DNA of 64,000 nt from Rhizobium ruizarguesonis (GCF_012349115.1 NZ_PQIG01000074.1:1-64000); one strand, 5' to 3'; counted from the first letter of the stretch, positions 17,187 to 25,019 are shown. Translations and numbers: made by a program. The notes: generated by a model not told the origin, from the letters alone.

Positions 17187-18446
17187 TCACACAACCAACT
17201 TTTGGGCGATTCCGACTCGCTTGGCGATTTCGCCAAGCTGGTCCTTTGGTCGCTCAAAGTTGCGGACGAATATTGTGACCGCCGCCAAGATGGCTGTCGT
17301 AGCGCGGAACGCCTTGTCCGCTGCCTTCTCCTGTTTCGCCATATGCTCGAGCATGATCACAATGTTCCTCTCCGGGTCTTCGAGCTCCTTCGTGCTGAAG
17401 TCCGCCCCAACACCGCCCTTTTGGTTCAGTTGAAACAAGCCGTGGCTGTGGTGATTGTCGCCATCCGCGGTTTCATCCAGGCCGGACTCGGCGATCGCGT
17501 TTGCGATTGCCGCGATCTGCTGGATCGAACCGTATCCCGCGTCTTTAAAGCGTGTAGCGATGAGTATTGCGTTTCCTTTCCTTTTCGAGGGAATGACGGC
17601 AGCGTTGAAATTGATGTCCAGACTCGGCAGACCATCAGCCTCAAGCCGGGTCTCATCCGAAGCGAGCAGCTGAGCACTCACTTGAGTCGCAAACTGCCGG
17701 GTGTCGTCCAGAGCCTTTTGCAAGTCCTTTTCAAGAAGCTTCACTAAGTCCGAACCCGAGCCTGCCGTGAGATACTTTCGGTCGCGCGCTCGGTCCCGCG
17801 TGATGCCATCAACGGCAAACTCCTCTTCGGGAATAGCAGCGAGAACTTCCGCAATCGCTTTTCCAGGGGACGTCTTTATAGCGTGAGCGGCCGACGCGCC
17901 GACCATCTGTGCGAGGTACAGCTCTGCGACAGTAGGTTCATCCGACAGCTTGATTGCAACCCGCTTCTGCATTGCATTCGACATTACGGCAAAAACCATA
18001 CATTGTGCGAGCCAGTCCTTGCGGTCGCTTTCCTGAAATGAGAGTTCAAGTTCCGGCTTTTGGGAGAATTTACTCCACTCTTTTTCATTCAGTGCAAATG
18101 GGCCCCAATCACCGTCCCCTTCTTGTGGGCCATCAATGATGTTTGATCTCAATTGAGCTACGGCTAACAGGTAGTGCGCGCTTGTTTCCACCAAGAGCGA
18201 ATCCCACGAGCATGTCGTCGCAAACACAAGTTTGTCTATCGCGCCAAGTGAGTCGCGTTCCCGATCGACGGCGAGAGCGCTCACCCAACCCTCGGGTGCG
18301 CCCGGCGCGCCCGGTATTCGTATCTTTATCCAACCATTGCCCGTATCTTCTAGTATTTCGACCCTGGCTCCGGCGGGCGCGTCGTTGCCACTACTCTCAC
18401 CTGCTGGATCGCGCCTGAGGGTTCGCGTGCTTGTCACGACTGCCAT
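17187..18446 (-). CDS. SH3-like protein with two lysozyme-like domains
   Basis: 419 aa. Residues 1-60 look like a bacterial SH3 domain (VEILEDTGNGWIKIRIPG, EGWVSALAV). Residues about 80-200 resemble a lytic transglycosylase fold (HYLLAVAQLRS, then GPFALNEKEW), but the position where the catalytic Glu is expected holds Arg100. Residues about 285-370 resemble phage tail lysozymes: AIANAIAESGL has Glu320 in the expected place, then SHGLFQLNQKGGVGADF. I see no signal peptide, so export may need another route or partner. It probably binds and cleaves peptidoglycan. It starts 11 bp after the lipoprotein gene and is cotranscribed with it. Confidence 0.75.
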   Translation of the reverse strand: MAVVTSTRTLRRDPAGESSGNDAPAGARVEILEDTGNGWIKIRIPGAPGAPEGWVSALAVDRERDSLGAIDKLVFATTCSWDSLLVETSAHYLLAVAQLRSNIIDGPQEGDGDWGPFALNEKEWSKFSQKPELELSFQESDRKDWLAQCMVFAVMSNAMQKRVAIKLSDEPTVAELYLAQMVGASAAHAIKTSPGKAIAEVLAAIPEEEFAVDGITRDRARDRKYLTAGSGSDLVKLLEKDLQKALDDTRQFATQVSAQLLASDETRLEADGLPSLDINFNAAVIPSKRKGNAILIATRFKDAGYGSIQQIAAIANAIAESGLDETADGDNHHSHGLFQLNQKGGVGADFSTKELEDPERNIVIMLEHMAKQEKAADKAFRATTAILAAVTIFVRNFERPKDQLGEIAKRVGIAQKLVV

Positions 18447-18457
18447 TGCAATATCTC

Positions 18458-19522
18458 CTAGCTTAGGTGGGCGGCTAAGTCTTCGACGTTCTCATACTCA
18501 ATATTGAAGCTGTTATTCTTGCCCTTGCCGCACTTCAGCGGCTTCGGAACCAATCCTCGTTGCAGTATCGTCACCTCGTTCGCGGTAACTCCACTCGACA
18601 CGACGGTCGGCCTGGGAAGCTTCATTGCATCAAGCAACTTCGATATCGCTTCCCTTGTGTGGGGGGTCCACCTTCCCGATGGCTCAACACAAACCATGGC
18701 CTGTATATTCTTCAGTAAAGACGGACTAACATTTGCTTCGTATCTGTTTATTGCGCCGGGCGTGTCTTGTGTTTGTCCCGTACGCTTCGGGAGCTTTGTC
18801 TGCGGACTAGCTATTGGTGCTACTGCGTCCTGTACTGCCTTCTGTTGGGCACTCGTGCGGCTTCCGAGCACTACGTCTGTACTTCCCGGGCCAAATATCC
18901 CCTCAGCTGTCACGTCGGCGACGTGCTCCGTCAGCATCGCCTCGATGGTGACTGGAGTGCAAAGTCTTAGATAGCCTTGGATTTCTCGGTAAACTGCGGG
19001 TCCGCTATCGACCCTGTCGCTGTGCTGCGCTACCGAATTCCGATAGGCACTCATTATTTTGGAGACGAATTGCCCGGTTTTGCTGGGCGGCAAAGAGAAC
19101 AAGAACGTGCCAGCGTAGGCATCGGTTACACTTTGGGCCAATCCGAACGCCTGCGCCGTAACCGCAATGGAGATCGCGCTTGCGCCAGTTATTGCTAGGA
19201 TCGCGTTGGTGGTCTGGCCGAATGCGCCGAAAGCCCGTTTCGTGGCTGAGCGTTTGTGTTCAAGTTCATGGAGATCTTGAAAATACCGATTGCATTGGTC
19301 GTCTACAAAATTGAAGCCGGATTCAGCAATATTGTAAAAACTCACCGAATCCTTTGCGTATCCGGCATCAGCTGACAATGCGTCTAATATTACTCTGTTG
19401 TTGGATGCGTATCCGGCGACGGTGGATGCGGTAAAATTGTGATTTATACTCGCAGGAACTGACGAGCACGAACAAATCAAAACGGAAAAAAGTGCACAAA
19501 TACCCGTGGCGAGAACTCGCAC
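18458..19522 (-). CDS. Predicted lipoprotein, unknown function
   Basis: 354 aa, first gene of the minus-strand accessory operon. The N-terminus is a lipoprotein signal (ATGICALFSVLICSC), with Cys19 the likely lipidated residue. A hydrophobic, alanine-rich stretch near residues 105-135 (ILAITGASAISIAVTAQAFG) could insert in or lie on a membrane. A segment near 275-305 (IQAMVCVEPSGRWTPHTREAISKLLDAM) faintly resembles peptidoglycan-binding repeats; that is inference. I do not recognise the family. It is divergent from the recombinase cassette and separated from it by about 270 bp of AT-rich DNA. Confidence 0.75.
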   Translation of the reverse strand: MRVLATGICALFSVLICSCSSVPASINHNFTASTVAGYASNNRVILDALSADAGYAKDSVSFYNIAESGFNFVDDQCNRYFQDLHELEHKRSATKRAFGAFGQTTNAILAITGASAISIAVTAQAFGLAQSVTDAYAGTFLFSLPPSKTGQFVSKIMSAYRNSVAQHSDRVDSGPAVYREIQGYLRLCTPVTIEAMLTEHVADVTAEGIFGPGSTDVVLGSRTSAQQKAVQDAVAPIASPQTKLPKRTGQTQDTPGAINRYEANVSPSLLKNIQAMVCVEPSGRWTPHTREAISKLLDAMKLPRPTVVSSGVTANEVTILQRGLVPKPLKCGKGKNNSFNIEYENVEDLAAHLS

Positions 19523-19791
19523 TGCTTCCTCCGGCCGGTTGTATTATTTCATATTTCCCTATCCGCAATAGAAACTCATAAACATCTATTATTCAAGCAC
19601 ATTTTTCACGTAATAACCTTTTAAGTTGTTATCAGCTTATCACATTGTTGAATTCGTTGTGGTATTTCTACATAAAAAGCCACATGTCCCCATTTCGCGC
19701 GGTCTCGCTCTGTTTTGCGCGGGCCTTTTGCTTCGTGTGCAATAGAGGCGGTCGTCGCAGCGGATCGCACAGGTGCATCGCGTCACATCGC
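19523..19791. other. AT-rich spacer between lipoprotein operon and recombinase cassette
   Basis: About 270 bp without a gene. It is notably AT-rich near 19560-19650 (TTATTCAAGCACATTTTTCACG, TTTTAAGTTGTTATCAGC), as expected for the promoter of the minus-strand lipoprotein operon. The short frames in it have no recognisable features. Confidence 0.5.
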
Positions 19792-19904
19792 GGTATACCC
19801 CCATGTAACCAGCGACTTGTTACTCGCTGTCCTGTAACTTCTGGGTTGACATCGCCTATTTGTGACACGGTAGCCTCGGGCCTAAACCTTAAGGTTACAA
19901 TATG
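19792..19904. repeat. Left 113-bp inverted repeat of recombinase cassette
   Basis: It matches the reverse complement of 24026-24138 at 112 of 113 positions. It contains several GTAAC/GTTAC/GTGAC half-sites, including the pair GTAAC-N9-GTTAC near 19804-19823, a layout like serine-recombinase binding sites. It ends exactly on the ATG of the recombinase, so the leader and ribosome site of that gene lie inside the repeat. Weaker similarity extends a few bases to the left. Confidence 0.92.
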
Positions 19905-20453
19905 GCCCGCATCGGTTACGCCCGAGTCAGCACGATTGATCAGGATCTACATGTTCAAGTCGAACGTCTTCGACAAGAATGCTGCGACATAGTCCGCTCG
20001 GAGAAGGTGTCCGGGGACAGCCGTGAAGGTCGCTCCGAACTTTCAACGGTTATTGAATTTCTCCGGGTGGGTGATGAACTGGTGGTGACCCGCCTTGATA
20101 GGCTCGGACGGGACACCCGGGATGTGCTCAACATCGTCCACGAATGCCAGCAACGTGGTGCGTTCGTGACGGTCCTCGACCCTCACGTTTCAACGCGAGG
20201 GGAAATGGGTTGCGTCATCCTCACGGTTCTCGGCATGGTCGCTCAGATGGAGCGCCGATTTTTGAAAGAACGGCAGCGTGAAGGTATTGCGCGAGCGAAA
20301 AATGAGGGCGTATACAAAGGCGGCAAGGCGCGCTTTGACGCCTCCCAAATTAGGCAACTACACCATGAGGGTGTGGGGCCTTCTGCCATAGCAGCCGCCG
20401 TGGGGTGTTCGCGAATGCAAGTGTATCGCATTTTGCGTGCACATCCTGAGTGA
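19902..20453 (+). CDS. Small serine recombinase (resolvase/invertase family)
   Basis: 183 aa, the length of Tn3-type resolvases and Din-type invertases. The catalytic domain has Ser10 in YARVST, with Arg8, Arg64 and Arg67 in the VVTRLDRLGRDTRD block. The hinge region reads MERRFLKERQREGIARAK, and a C-terminal helix-turn-helix (about 140-180: DASQIRQLHHEGVGPSAIAAAVGCSRMQVYRIL) follows. Its start codon is the final triplet of the left 113-bp inverted repeat. No DDE or tyrosine recombinase accompanies it. It most likely acts on the GTNAC-rich inverted repeats flanking the cassette; between inverted sites the expected product is inversion. Confidence 0.9.
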   Translation: MARIGYARVSTIDQDLHVQVERLRQECCDIVRSEKVSGDSREGRSELSTVIEFLRVGDELVVTRLDRLGRDTRDVLNIVHECQQRGAFVTVLDPHVSTRGEMGCVILTVLGMVAQMERRFLKERQREGIARAKNEGVYKGGKARFDASQIRQLHHEGVGPSAIAAAVGCSRMQVYRILRAHPE

Positions 20454-20902
20454 CGACATCTGACAGGGCACAGACCAAAGTGCGTAACGATGTCGCGCGC
20501 AACCGCCTAGGTAACCCGCGGACTGCCGAATCTCATGCACCCCACAAGCCGATCTGGGTAGTCGAAGCGATAGACAGGACTTTGCGGTTTGCCCGCATAA
20601 GCCCCGCTCAGTCGCCGTCTACGCCGCCCTCAAATTGGCAGGGGACCGACAACAGCGCTTTGCCGCCGCGGCCGGATTTTGGCCCATAGATCGCCCCTAG
20701 GTGTTGAGCGCGGTTTGCTTTTGGTTGCGCTATCACTCGCCCTTCTGAGGAGATCGGCTCGGCCATCCGAGATGCGGTTACCTTACTCACGGAGACGGTC
20801 GCAGGGCCTTACGGCTACGCTCAACCCAGGGCACCTTGCAAGAAACAGTTGCATTGGAATACGCTGGGAAGTATTCTTTCTTTAAACATAGGGGAGCGCG
20901 CA
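20454..20902. other. Gene-free spacer upstream of lysozyme-like operon
   Basis: About 450 bp with no recognisable gene between the recombinase and the GH24-like gene. Short open frames are present but lack domains or plausible ribosome sites. The promoter of the plus-strand lysozyme-protease-collagen operon is expected in the right part, where sequence near 20865-20890 becomes AT-rich. Confidence 0.5.
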
Positions 20903-21799
20903 ATGACTGTTGTCGAGCTTGCAGCATTGGTTCCTCTGCCGGGAGTTATTAGCCGTCGTTTGTTCGTCTCTCTACTGGCGGGTAGCACGGTTTCTCTGAT
21001 GCCGCTGGCAAGGTTCCGTGCGATCGCCGAAAGCCCAGCGGACGTTATTCAATCGGCTCTAAAAGATTTCAGCAATTCAGGCGAATTGTCTGCCGCCAAC
21101 TTCGGCTTTCGCGAGTTCGAGGAAAATTTCCCTCTGTTAAGCCTAGAACGCGCTCCAAGCCGTATTAAACCGTCTAAGCTAAAAATTTCAAAGACTGCCC
21201 GGGATCTAATCATAGCTTTCGAAGTGTCAAGCGAGGCAATCTACTCAGCCAATTATAGGAGACCAATATGGCCCGGAGGTCGCTCCGGTGCAACTATCGG
21301 CATTGGTTACGACCTCGGTTATGTGAGTACCGACGAACTGACGGAGAGTTGGGAGAGGATTTTAAACGGTCATGCAGAGTATCTGTCCATTTTAAAGATT
21401 GCCTGCGGCGTGACCGGGGATGCTGCCAAAGATCTTGTTCCAAAATTGTCTGATGTTGAAATAACGTGGGCTGTGGCAACCGAGCAATTCAATGTCGAAA
21501 TTCAACGCTATGTGACATTAACTCAGACAAGCTTACCCAACTTTTCAGCCCTATCGGAGGATTGCCGCGGTGCTTTAGTCTCTCTTGTTTACAATCGTGG
21601 ACCGTCGTTCGATGTGCCAAAGACGAGTGACCCCTCTGGGCGTTACCAAGAGATGCGAAATATCAGGCAGCTCATGGTGGAGAGAAAACTCGAAGATATC
21701 CCGAACGAGATCCGGAGCATGAGGCGGCTTTGGCCCGACGTTAGAGGATTGAAAAGAAGACGTGAGGCAGAGGCGGCATTATTCGAGCAGGGGCTTTAG
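20903..21799 (+). CDS. Tat-exported GH24-like lysozyme
   Basis: 298 aa from ATG 20903, preceded by GGGGAG at 20891-20896. The N-terminus has a twin-arginine motif in SRRLFVSLLAG (Arg18-Arg19), followed by a hydrophobic stretch, so Tat export is likely. The C-terminal part has the layout of T4-type lysozymes: Glu107 in LIIAFEVSSEAIYSANY, the glycine- and beta-rich SGATIGIGYDLGY, and the LVSLVYNRGPSF helix. It would cleave peptidoglycan glycan strands. It is the first gene of the operon inside the inverted-repeat cassette. A role as toxin or effector is possible but not shown. Confidence 0.75.
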   Translation: MTVVELAALVPLPGVISRRLFVSLLAGSTVSLMPLARFRAIAESPADVIQSALKDFSNSGELSAANFGFREFEENFPLLSLERAPSRIKPSKLKISKTARDLIIAFEVSSEAIYSANYRRPIWPGGRSGATIGIGYDLGYVSTDELTESWERILNGHAEYLSILKIACGVTGDAAKDLVPKLSDVEITWAVATEQFNVEIQRYVTLTQTSLPNFSALSEDCRGALVSLVYNRGPSFDVPKTSDPSGRYQEMRNIRQLMVERKLEDIPNEIRSMRRLWPDVRGLKRRREAEAALFEQGL

Positions 21800-21828
21800 A
21801 AAATGGGCGCCCACGTAACAAAGTTGGG

Positions 21829-22884
21829 GTGCTGACAATGCACTCACATCTTAGATGCGTTGCTCTCACGATGCTGTTGGCTGCTCAGGATCCAGGCGTG
21901 TCACGCGGAACGGAGGGTCCGCCTCCCCTGTCCCGGCGGGAAAGCGTTTCGCCGCAATCAGACTATTTTAAATTGGCCAAAATGGTAGGGCAAGTGATTC
22001 TGGAAGTCCCGGATCCTTCCGGCGGAACGACCACATCTAATGTTTGCTCGGCTCTGGCTATTTCTCAGCGATATATCCTCACAGCTCGTCACTGTTTTTT
22101 GAGCCCCTCAGGAGGGATGGTAGCTTATCTGAACTCCTATGTCTCTATGGGGCGCACGGAAAACAGCGTCAAGACCTACAAGTTGAAGCACGATTTTGCC
22201 GATCAAAGCGATATCGATGACTTCGTTGTGATAGCATCTGAGGAGCAAATCACGGAGTTCGCAGCACCCTTGCTGAAGTCATCGGAAAACCCGCTGAGCG
22301 ACGACAAAGATTTGTTCGTCCTCCATTACCCAGGTCCGGGTACTTTGGTCATAACGCGCATGGACTGCCATTCGTCTAATCCGGCAATCAACGGGAACTC
22401 ATTTTTCCATACCTGCGATACCGATCCCGGCAGTTCCGGTGCCCCTGTATTTGATGGAAGTTTCAACCTAATCGGGCTGCACTTAGAGGGTGGCCGTGCG
22501 GGCGATCCAAATTCTTCCAATCGTGGGGTCACAATCCAGGAGCTCTTGTCCAAGAGTGAAATCTTACGAGCAGCGTTCCAGGAGGCAAAAGTAGTGCAAG
22601 GCGCAGTCTCAACGGCTCCGGTTGTGGAATATGAATACCGTGTTTCGACTGGAGGTCGACTTATAAAACAAGGAAAAGGTTGGGTCTTCAAACGTGACGA
22701 TATGGCAAGCGCCTTGGTTGAACAGAAGAGTCCCGAAAGAATGTGGACGTTTTGGGATCCTAATCGTGATGTTGTATTGAGGTGGCCAATTCCTGGCGGT
22801 GATTTGCAGGTTAGATCAGCTGCCGGCGATCACGAATTCGAGATTATTGGAACAGTTTCTCAGACGAGTGGGCCGAAGAAATGA
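21829..22884 (+). CDS. Trypsin-like serine protease, secreted
   Basis: 351 aa from a GTG start at 21829; ATG 21838 is an alternative. The triad of chymotrypsin-fold proteases is visible: His88 in LTARHCF, Asp131 in DIDDFVVI, Ser203 in DPGSSGAPVF (a variant of GDSGGP). Cys73 and Cys89 could make the usual His-loop disulfide. The N-terminus (about 1-20) looks like a short signal peptide. A C-terminal tail of about 90 residues beyond the protease domain is not recognised. It sits 29 bp after the lysozyme-like gene and overlaps the next gene by 4 bp, so the three proteins are probably made together. Confidence 0.8.
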   Translation: MLTMHSHLRCVALTMLLAAQDPGVSRGTEGPPPLSRRESVSPQSDYFKLAKMVGQVILEVPDPSGGTTTSNVCSALAISQRYILTARHCFLSPSGGMVAYLNSYVSMGRTENSVKTYKLKHDFADQSDIDDFVVIASEEQITEFAAPLLKSSENPLSDDKDLFVLHYPGPGTLVITRMDCHSSNPAINGNSFFHTCDTDPGSSGAPVFDGSFNLIGLHLEGGRAGDPNSSNRGVTIQELLSKSEILRAAFQEAKVVQGAVSTAPVVEYEYRVSTGGRLIKQGKGWVFKRDDMASALVEQKSPERMWTFWDPNRDVVLRWPIPGGDLQVRSAAGDHEFEIIGTVSQTSGPKK

Positions 22885-23831
22885 GCTTTCGTGTGTTGAT
22901 AGCATCCCTTGTGATGGCGGCCGCGCATGTTCCCGCAGCGTCTCAGCAGCTACCGATCCGATACGGTCCTGGGAAAGTCATTACTTTAGACCAGTTGCCA
23001 ATGATGATGCGGCAGGGTGCGAGGAAGCTTCGGACCATTAGCCCCGAAAGGATTAACGAATACGTCAAGCATTTGCCGGAACTTATACTGGATGGTGCAA
23101 CACTTGAGATAATAGAGGGATTGGAAGATAGTTATGGTGAGAAGACAATTTCAGCGACGCGCATAAGGATGTTGAACGGCAGTAAGATCGTTACTAATGG
23201 CTACGATCTCGTTATTAACACTGCGGTCCTCGAATCTAGTGACGGGCAAATCGTTGCTTTCGAAGATCCAGTCGTTATACAGGCCGAAGTCGGCGCCAGC
23301 GGTCTTTCGGGGCGCCCCGGCGGGACACTTCTGCTCAATGTGGGGCGGGTCGAACTCGGTTCGTCACTTCATGTGAACGTGAATGGGGAGCCTGGGGAAC
23401 CTGGTGGTGATGGCGCTCCTGGTTCTCCAGGCACTGTCGGAGCGCGGGGGGAGGACGCAAGGTCCTTCGCAGAAGAGGCTTTTTTCAAATGCCGGCGTCC
23501 TGGGGGAGCAGGTGGGCCGGGAGGAAGAGGTGGACCAGGTCAACCGGGCGGAGCGGGTGGCGACGGCGGCGACGGCGGATATCTGGTATTGCGCGGCGAA
23601 ATTGCGAAGTCTCGACTGGCGATTCAGTTTACGGCGCTAGGTGGACAGAGCGGCAAGGGAGGCCAGGGCGGGCCTGGCGGACCCGGAGGAAAAGGGGGGG
23701 ACGGAGGACGTGGTTCTGCCGCATGTCCAGGCGGTCCGGCTGGCCCAGATGGCCCCCCTGGAGAAAAAGGCTTGCCGGGACCCAATGGGTCACCTGGCCG
23801 GGCGGGATCGATACGGCCTGAATTTGAATGA
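22881..23831 (+). CDS. Secreted collagen-like Gly-X-Y protein
   Basis: 316 aa, ATGA overlap with the protease gene. A signal peptide (about 1-21, ending ASQQ) is followed by a non-repetitive head of about 140 residues with beta-rich character (TLEIIEGLEDSYG, NGYDLVINTAVLES). The rest is mostly Gly-X-Y or Gly-Gly-X repeats (around 168-195, 208-232 and 252-312, for example PGEPGGDGAPGSPG). These are interrupted by a short Cys-containing segment and by a YLVLRGEIAKSRLAIQF beta stretch. It is probably an extracellular or periplasmic structural protein. Repeats like these slip easily, so length may vary between strains. Confidence 0.78.
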   Translation: MSFRVLIASLVMAAAHVPAASQQLPIRYGPGKVITLDQLPMMMRQGARKLRTISPERINEYVKHLPELILDGATLEIIEGLEDSYGEKTISATRIRMLNGSKIVTNGYDLVINTAVLESSDGQIVAFEDPVVIQAEVGASGLSGRPGGTLLLNVGRVELGSSLHVNVNGEPGEPGGDGAPGSPGTVGARGEDARSFAEEAFFKCRRPGGAGGPGGRGGPGQPGGAGGDGGDGGYLVLRGEIAKSRLAIQFTALGGQSGKGGQGGPGGPGGKGGDGGRGSAACPGGPAGPDGPPGEKGLPGPNGSPGRAGSIRPEFE

Positions 23832-24025
23832 GGGTGTGAAGGGACGACGGAGAAGCGTCGAATGCGATGGTACGATCCGCTAGGCCGTCGGTCTTCCGAA
23901 GCAAATATGCTCTGAAACTCGATGATAGCCATTCCGATGACTGTCGCTGACGATCAGGTCGTTGCGAATTCGCGTCTCAGTGACCATGGCCGCTCGACGA
24001 CCAGACGCACACATTCCGTATGTGG
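23832..24025. other. Spacer between collagen-like gene and right inverted repeat
   Basis: About 195 bp. On the minus strand the ATG carried by the right repeat opens a 24-codon frame (23954-24028) ending at TGA. It has no recognisable product and is probably a by-product of the duplicated recombinase leader. Confidence 0.45.
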
Positions 24026-24138
24026 CATATTGTAACCTTAAGCTTTAGGCCCGAGGCTACCGTGTCACAAATAGGCGATGTCAACCCAGAAGTTACAGGA
24101 CAGCGAGTAACAAGTCGCTGGTTACATGGGGGTATACC
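24026..24138. repeat. Right 113-bp inverted repeat of recombinase cassette
   Basis: Reverse complement of 19792-19904 with one mismatch. Its inner edge also ends on an ATG (minus strand, 24026-24028), duplicating the leader and start codon of the recombinase. A diverged, ungapped relative lies at 31742-31796. Confidence 0.92.
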
Positions 24139-24181
24139 CGATGTCACAAACGGCTTTTCTTCACACGCCCATCTCCAAAAT

Positions 24182-24388
24182 CTAATCCCCGAAGAACCGG
24201 ATCGGCTTATATTGCCGATGCGCGATGATCAGGCTCCTGTCGCGCTGCATGATGGAGGTTTCCTCGACCTGCTGGCCGTATTGGTCGATGAAATCATGCG
24301 GGAAGGCGGAGCCGGGGGGGATTTGGTTAGCTTGCTGCACGGCTGGCCACTATAGGTGATGCTGCCGGGGATGGGTTCGAGCCCCGGC
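24182..24388 (-). pseudogene. Truncated, frameshifted copy of the lipoprotein gene at 31889-32167
   Basis: Read on the minus strand it encodes the C-terminal two thirds of the small lipoprotein (GLEPIPGSITYSGQP..., then AFPHDFIDQYGQQVEE and KPIRFFGD before TAG). The 5' end with signal peptide and lipobox is absent. A run of seven G at 24314-24320 makes a one-base deletion relative to the intact copy, breaking the frame. Homology ends near 24388. It lies only 44 bp outside the right cassette repeat, so insertion or recombination at this point probably caused the truncation. Confidence 0.85.
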
Positions 24389-24435
24389 CGTCTGTTCGCC
24401 GCCTTTTGAAGGCGCTTCGTGATCTTTTATGAAAA

Positions 24436-24497
24436 GGGTTGCGCGCAGGCATCGGCTCCTACAAGGAGACAGATGGCGCCTCGGCCGCGCGCAACCC
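24436..24497 (-). terminator. Structured element downstream of the DUF995 gene
   Basis: An 11-bp perfect inverted repeat (GGGTTGCGCGC at 24436-24446, complement at 24487-24497) encloses about 40 nt holding a smaller CTCCT-ACA-AGGAG hairpin. On the minus strand it is followed by TTTTC. It lies just past the DUF995 stop, so termination is the simplest role, but its size would also suit a small RNA. Confidence 0.5.
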
Positions 24498-24509
24498 CTA
24501 GCTTCGCCT

Positions 24510-25019
24510 TTATCTGGTCTTACTGACGGTCGTCTCAATTCTCCCCAATTGAGACCTCACGTAGTCGCCGCGGCGAAGCTTTGCGAATTCGTCGGTGGCT
24601 TGTGCCGGTGCCCTCTTGAAAACGTACCATTGACCGTCCGGTTCGCGTTTCTGATAGATCAGGCCGCCCTTCTTGCGGTGGCTGAAGCAGGTGATTGCCG
24701 TCGCCGTTCCGGTCTTGGCGTGCCAGTCGGCGTTGAAGCAGAGTTTACCCGACTCCGTGATGAACCAGCGGCCCATGCCGAAGGACGGCGAGCCATTTTC
24801 CCGCGACCAGGCGGTAAAGCGACGCGCCTTTGTGGAGAAGTAGCCGGCGCCGGCTTTCCACATCCAGGAATTCTGGTTGTAGAGCCGATAGATTTCCGCG
24901 CTGCTCATCGGCTTTGCGGTCTCGATCCCCGCAGGCTCATTGGTTCCGGCAGCGGACGCGGCCGTGACGATACCGCTGGTCAGGGCCACGGCCAGGAGCA
25001 TTTTTTGAAGCATGGACAT
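24510..25019 (-). CDS. DUF995-family exported protein
   Basis: 169 aa. A signal peptide (MSMLQKMLLAVALTSG, cleavage near AASA-A at about 24) precedes a domain of the DUF995 type. It has the NSWMWKAGAGYFSTKARRF start, the GMGRWFITESGKLCFNADWH core with a cysteine, and CFSHRKKGGLIYQKREPDGQWY with a second cysteine. The two cysteines probably pair. DUF995 proteins are common in rhizobia and their function is unknown. It lies 18 bp after the GH26-like gene on the same strand, so it may be the last gene of the polysaccharide operon. Confidence 0.8.
   Translation of the reverse strand: MSMLQKMLLAVALTSGIVTAASAAGTNEPAGIETAKPMSSAEIYRLYNQNSWMWKAGAGYFSTKARRFTAWSRENGSPSFGMGRWFITESGKLCFNADWHAKTGTATAITCFSHRKKGGLIYQKREPDGQWYVFKRAPAQATDEFAKLRRGDYVRSQLGRIETTVSKTR

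Noticed and set aside
22881-23831. CRISPR-like or tandem DNA repeat in the collagen-like gene
   Set aside because: The repetition is at the protein level (Gly-X-Y with varied codons) with no fixed-length repeat and spacer units.
19792-24138. Cassette as a Tn3-family transposon
   Set aside because: The ends are 113 bp long and do not start with the usual Tn3 38-bp GGGG-type terminus, and no TnpA gene is present.
24314-24320. Seven-G run in the truncated lipoprotein copy as programmed frameshifting
   Set aside because: The copy lacks its 5' end and signal peptide, so it is more simply a dead fragment with a slippage deletion.
15081-24388. Integrative element with attL/attR at tRNA-Gly
   Set aside because: No second copy of the tRNA 3' end was found and no tyrosine integrase is present, so only the position next to a tRNA supports it.
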